Positions 63,689 to 64,000 of a stretch of DNA of 64,000 bases are shown here, one piece after another. Position numbers and translations under genes: made by a program. This DNA is from Alnus glutinosa (Eukaryota; Streptophyta; Magnoliopsida; Fagales; Betulaceae): positions 3,615,001 to 3,679,000 of the forward strand of contig NC_084886.1 in the NCBI RefSeq assembly GCF_958979055.1. The letters run 5' to 3'. The notes under the pieces are model-generated. The model was not told the origin of the DNA. It worked only from the letters and a program-made list of their open reading frames with translations, and made no database searches. Numbering within the stretch: the first letter of the stretch is position 1; every line of letters begins with the position of its first letter.

Positions 63689-64000
63689 GTAATTATGACA
63701 GCGTTTGTTTCCTTGGTCATATCTCGCATATGGATCATCCTTTCATGTTTTTAACTGAAATCATCTTATTTTACCCCCCACCCCCCCCCCCAACAAAAAA
63801 AAAAAAAAAAAAAAAAGCTTCCTGAAATTACAGCGGCTACATCTTCCTCTCCTCAGGTCACCCAAAAAAAAAAAAAAAAAATTGGCATCCTCGGTGGTGC
63901 TTCAACCTTGGTAACAAACAGATTCCATTCTTTGTACGGTGGCAGTTTAAGGCACAACGATGTTCCTAGTTCTTACATAAAGGAAGGAGACTGTAAGATA
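63689..64000. other. Start of pantothenate kinase intron 9
   Basis: A GTAATT donor at 63689 opens the intron. The rest has a poly-C/poly-A junction (63775-63817), another A run (63865-63880) and a short open stretch with GILGGASTLV and SYIKEGD in one frame. I do not recognise this stretch and cannot assign it to the kinase. Confidence 0.4.

Overview
The window is nuclear DNA from a flowering plant, almost certainly a eudicot and probably a woody rosid. The evidence is AT-rich intergenic DNA, many short phase-consistent GT-AG introns, plant-type genes (galactinol synthase, a peroxisomal phylloquinone enzyme with a PTS2, plant VPS34) and plant transposon families. The species cannot be named from the sequence alone.

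Six genes are supported by splicing exons into full reading frames. In order they are: 1,4-dihydroxy-2-naphthoyl-CoA synthase (1313-4922, +), the class III phosphatidylinositol 3-kinase VPS34 (12136-27716, +), an ARF1-type small GTPase (30930-33449, +), galactinol synthase (43316-44879, +), the meiotic topoisomerase VI B-like protein MTOPVIB (47394-53213, -) and pantothenate kinase (58905 to beyond the right edge, +). The genes do not form a pathway. From memory, five of the six have counterparts in one short stretch of Arabidopsis chromosome 1 (about At1g60440 to At1g60550), so the window looks like a conserved, transposon-expanded microsyntenic block in which the ARF gene is the extra member.

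Between and inside the genes lies transposon-derived DNA. The 5' spacer of VPS34 (4923-12135) holds a LINE ORF2 fragment, several MITEs and a tRNA-like SINE. The introns of VPS34 are inflated by a TIR element with a LINE inserted in it, an antisense LINE, and a complete but non-autonomous Ty3/gypsy-like element with two LTRs. The spacer between ARF and galactinol synthase (33450-43315) contains a solo LTR and another TIR element. Between MTOPVIB and pantothenate kinase lie two related TIR elements with GC-rich tandem repeats, then a third TIR element carrying fragments of two unrelated plant genes (a type II peroxiredoxin and an HHO/NIGT1 MYB-type gene), which is Pack-type gene capture.

The observations most worth checking are the gene-capturing element at 56761-58399, a probable U12-type AT-AC intron plus a GC-AG intron in MTOPVIB, and a set of ultra-short (about 20-55 bp) LINE-tail insertions with clear target-site duplications.
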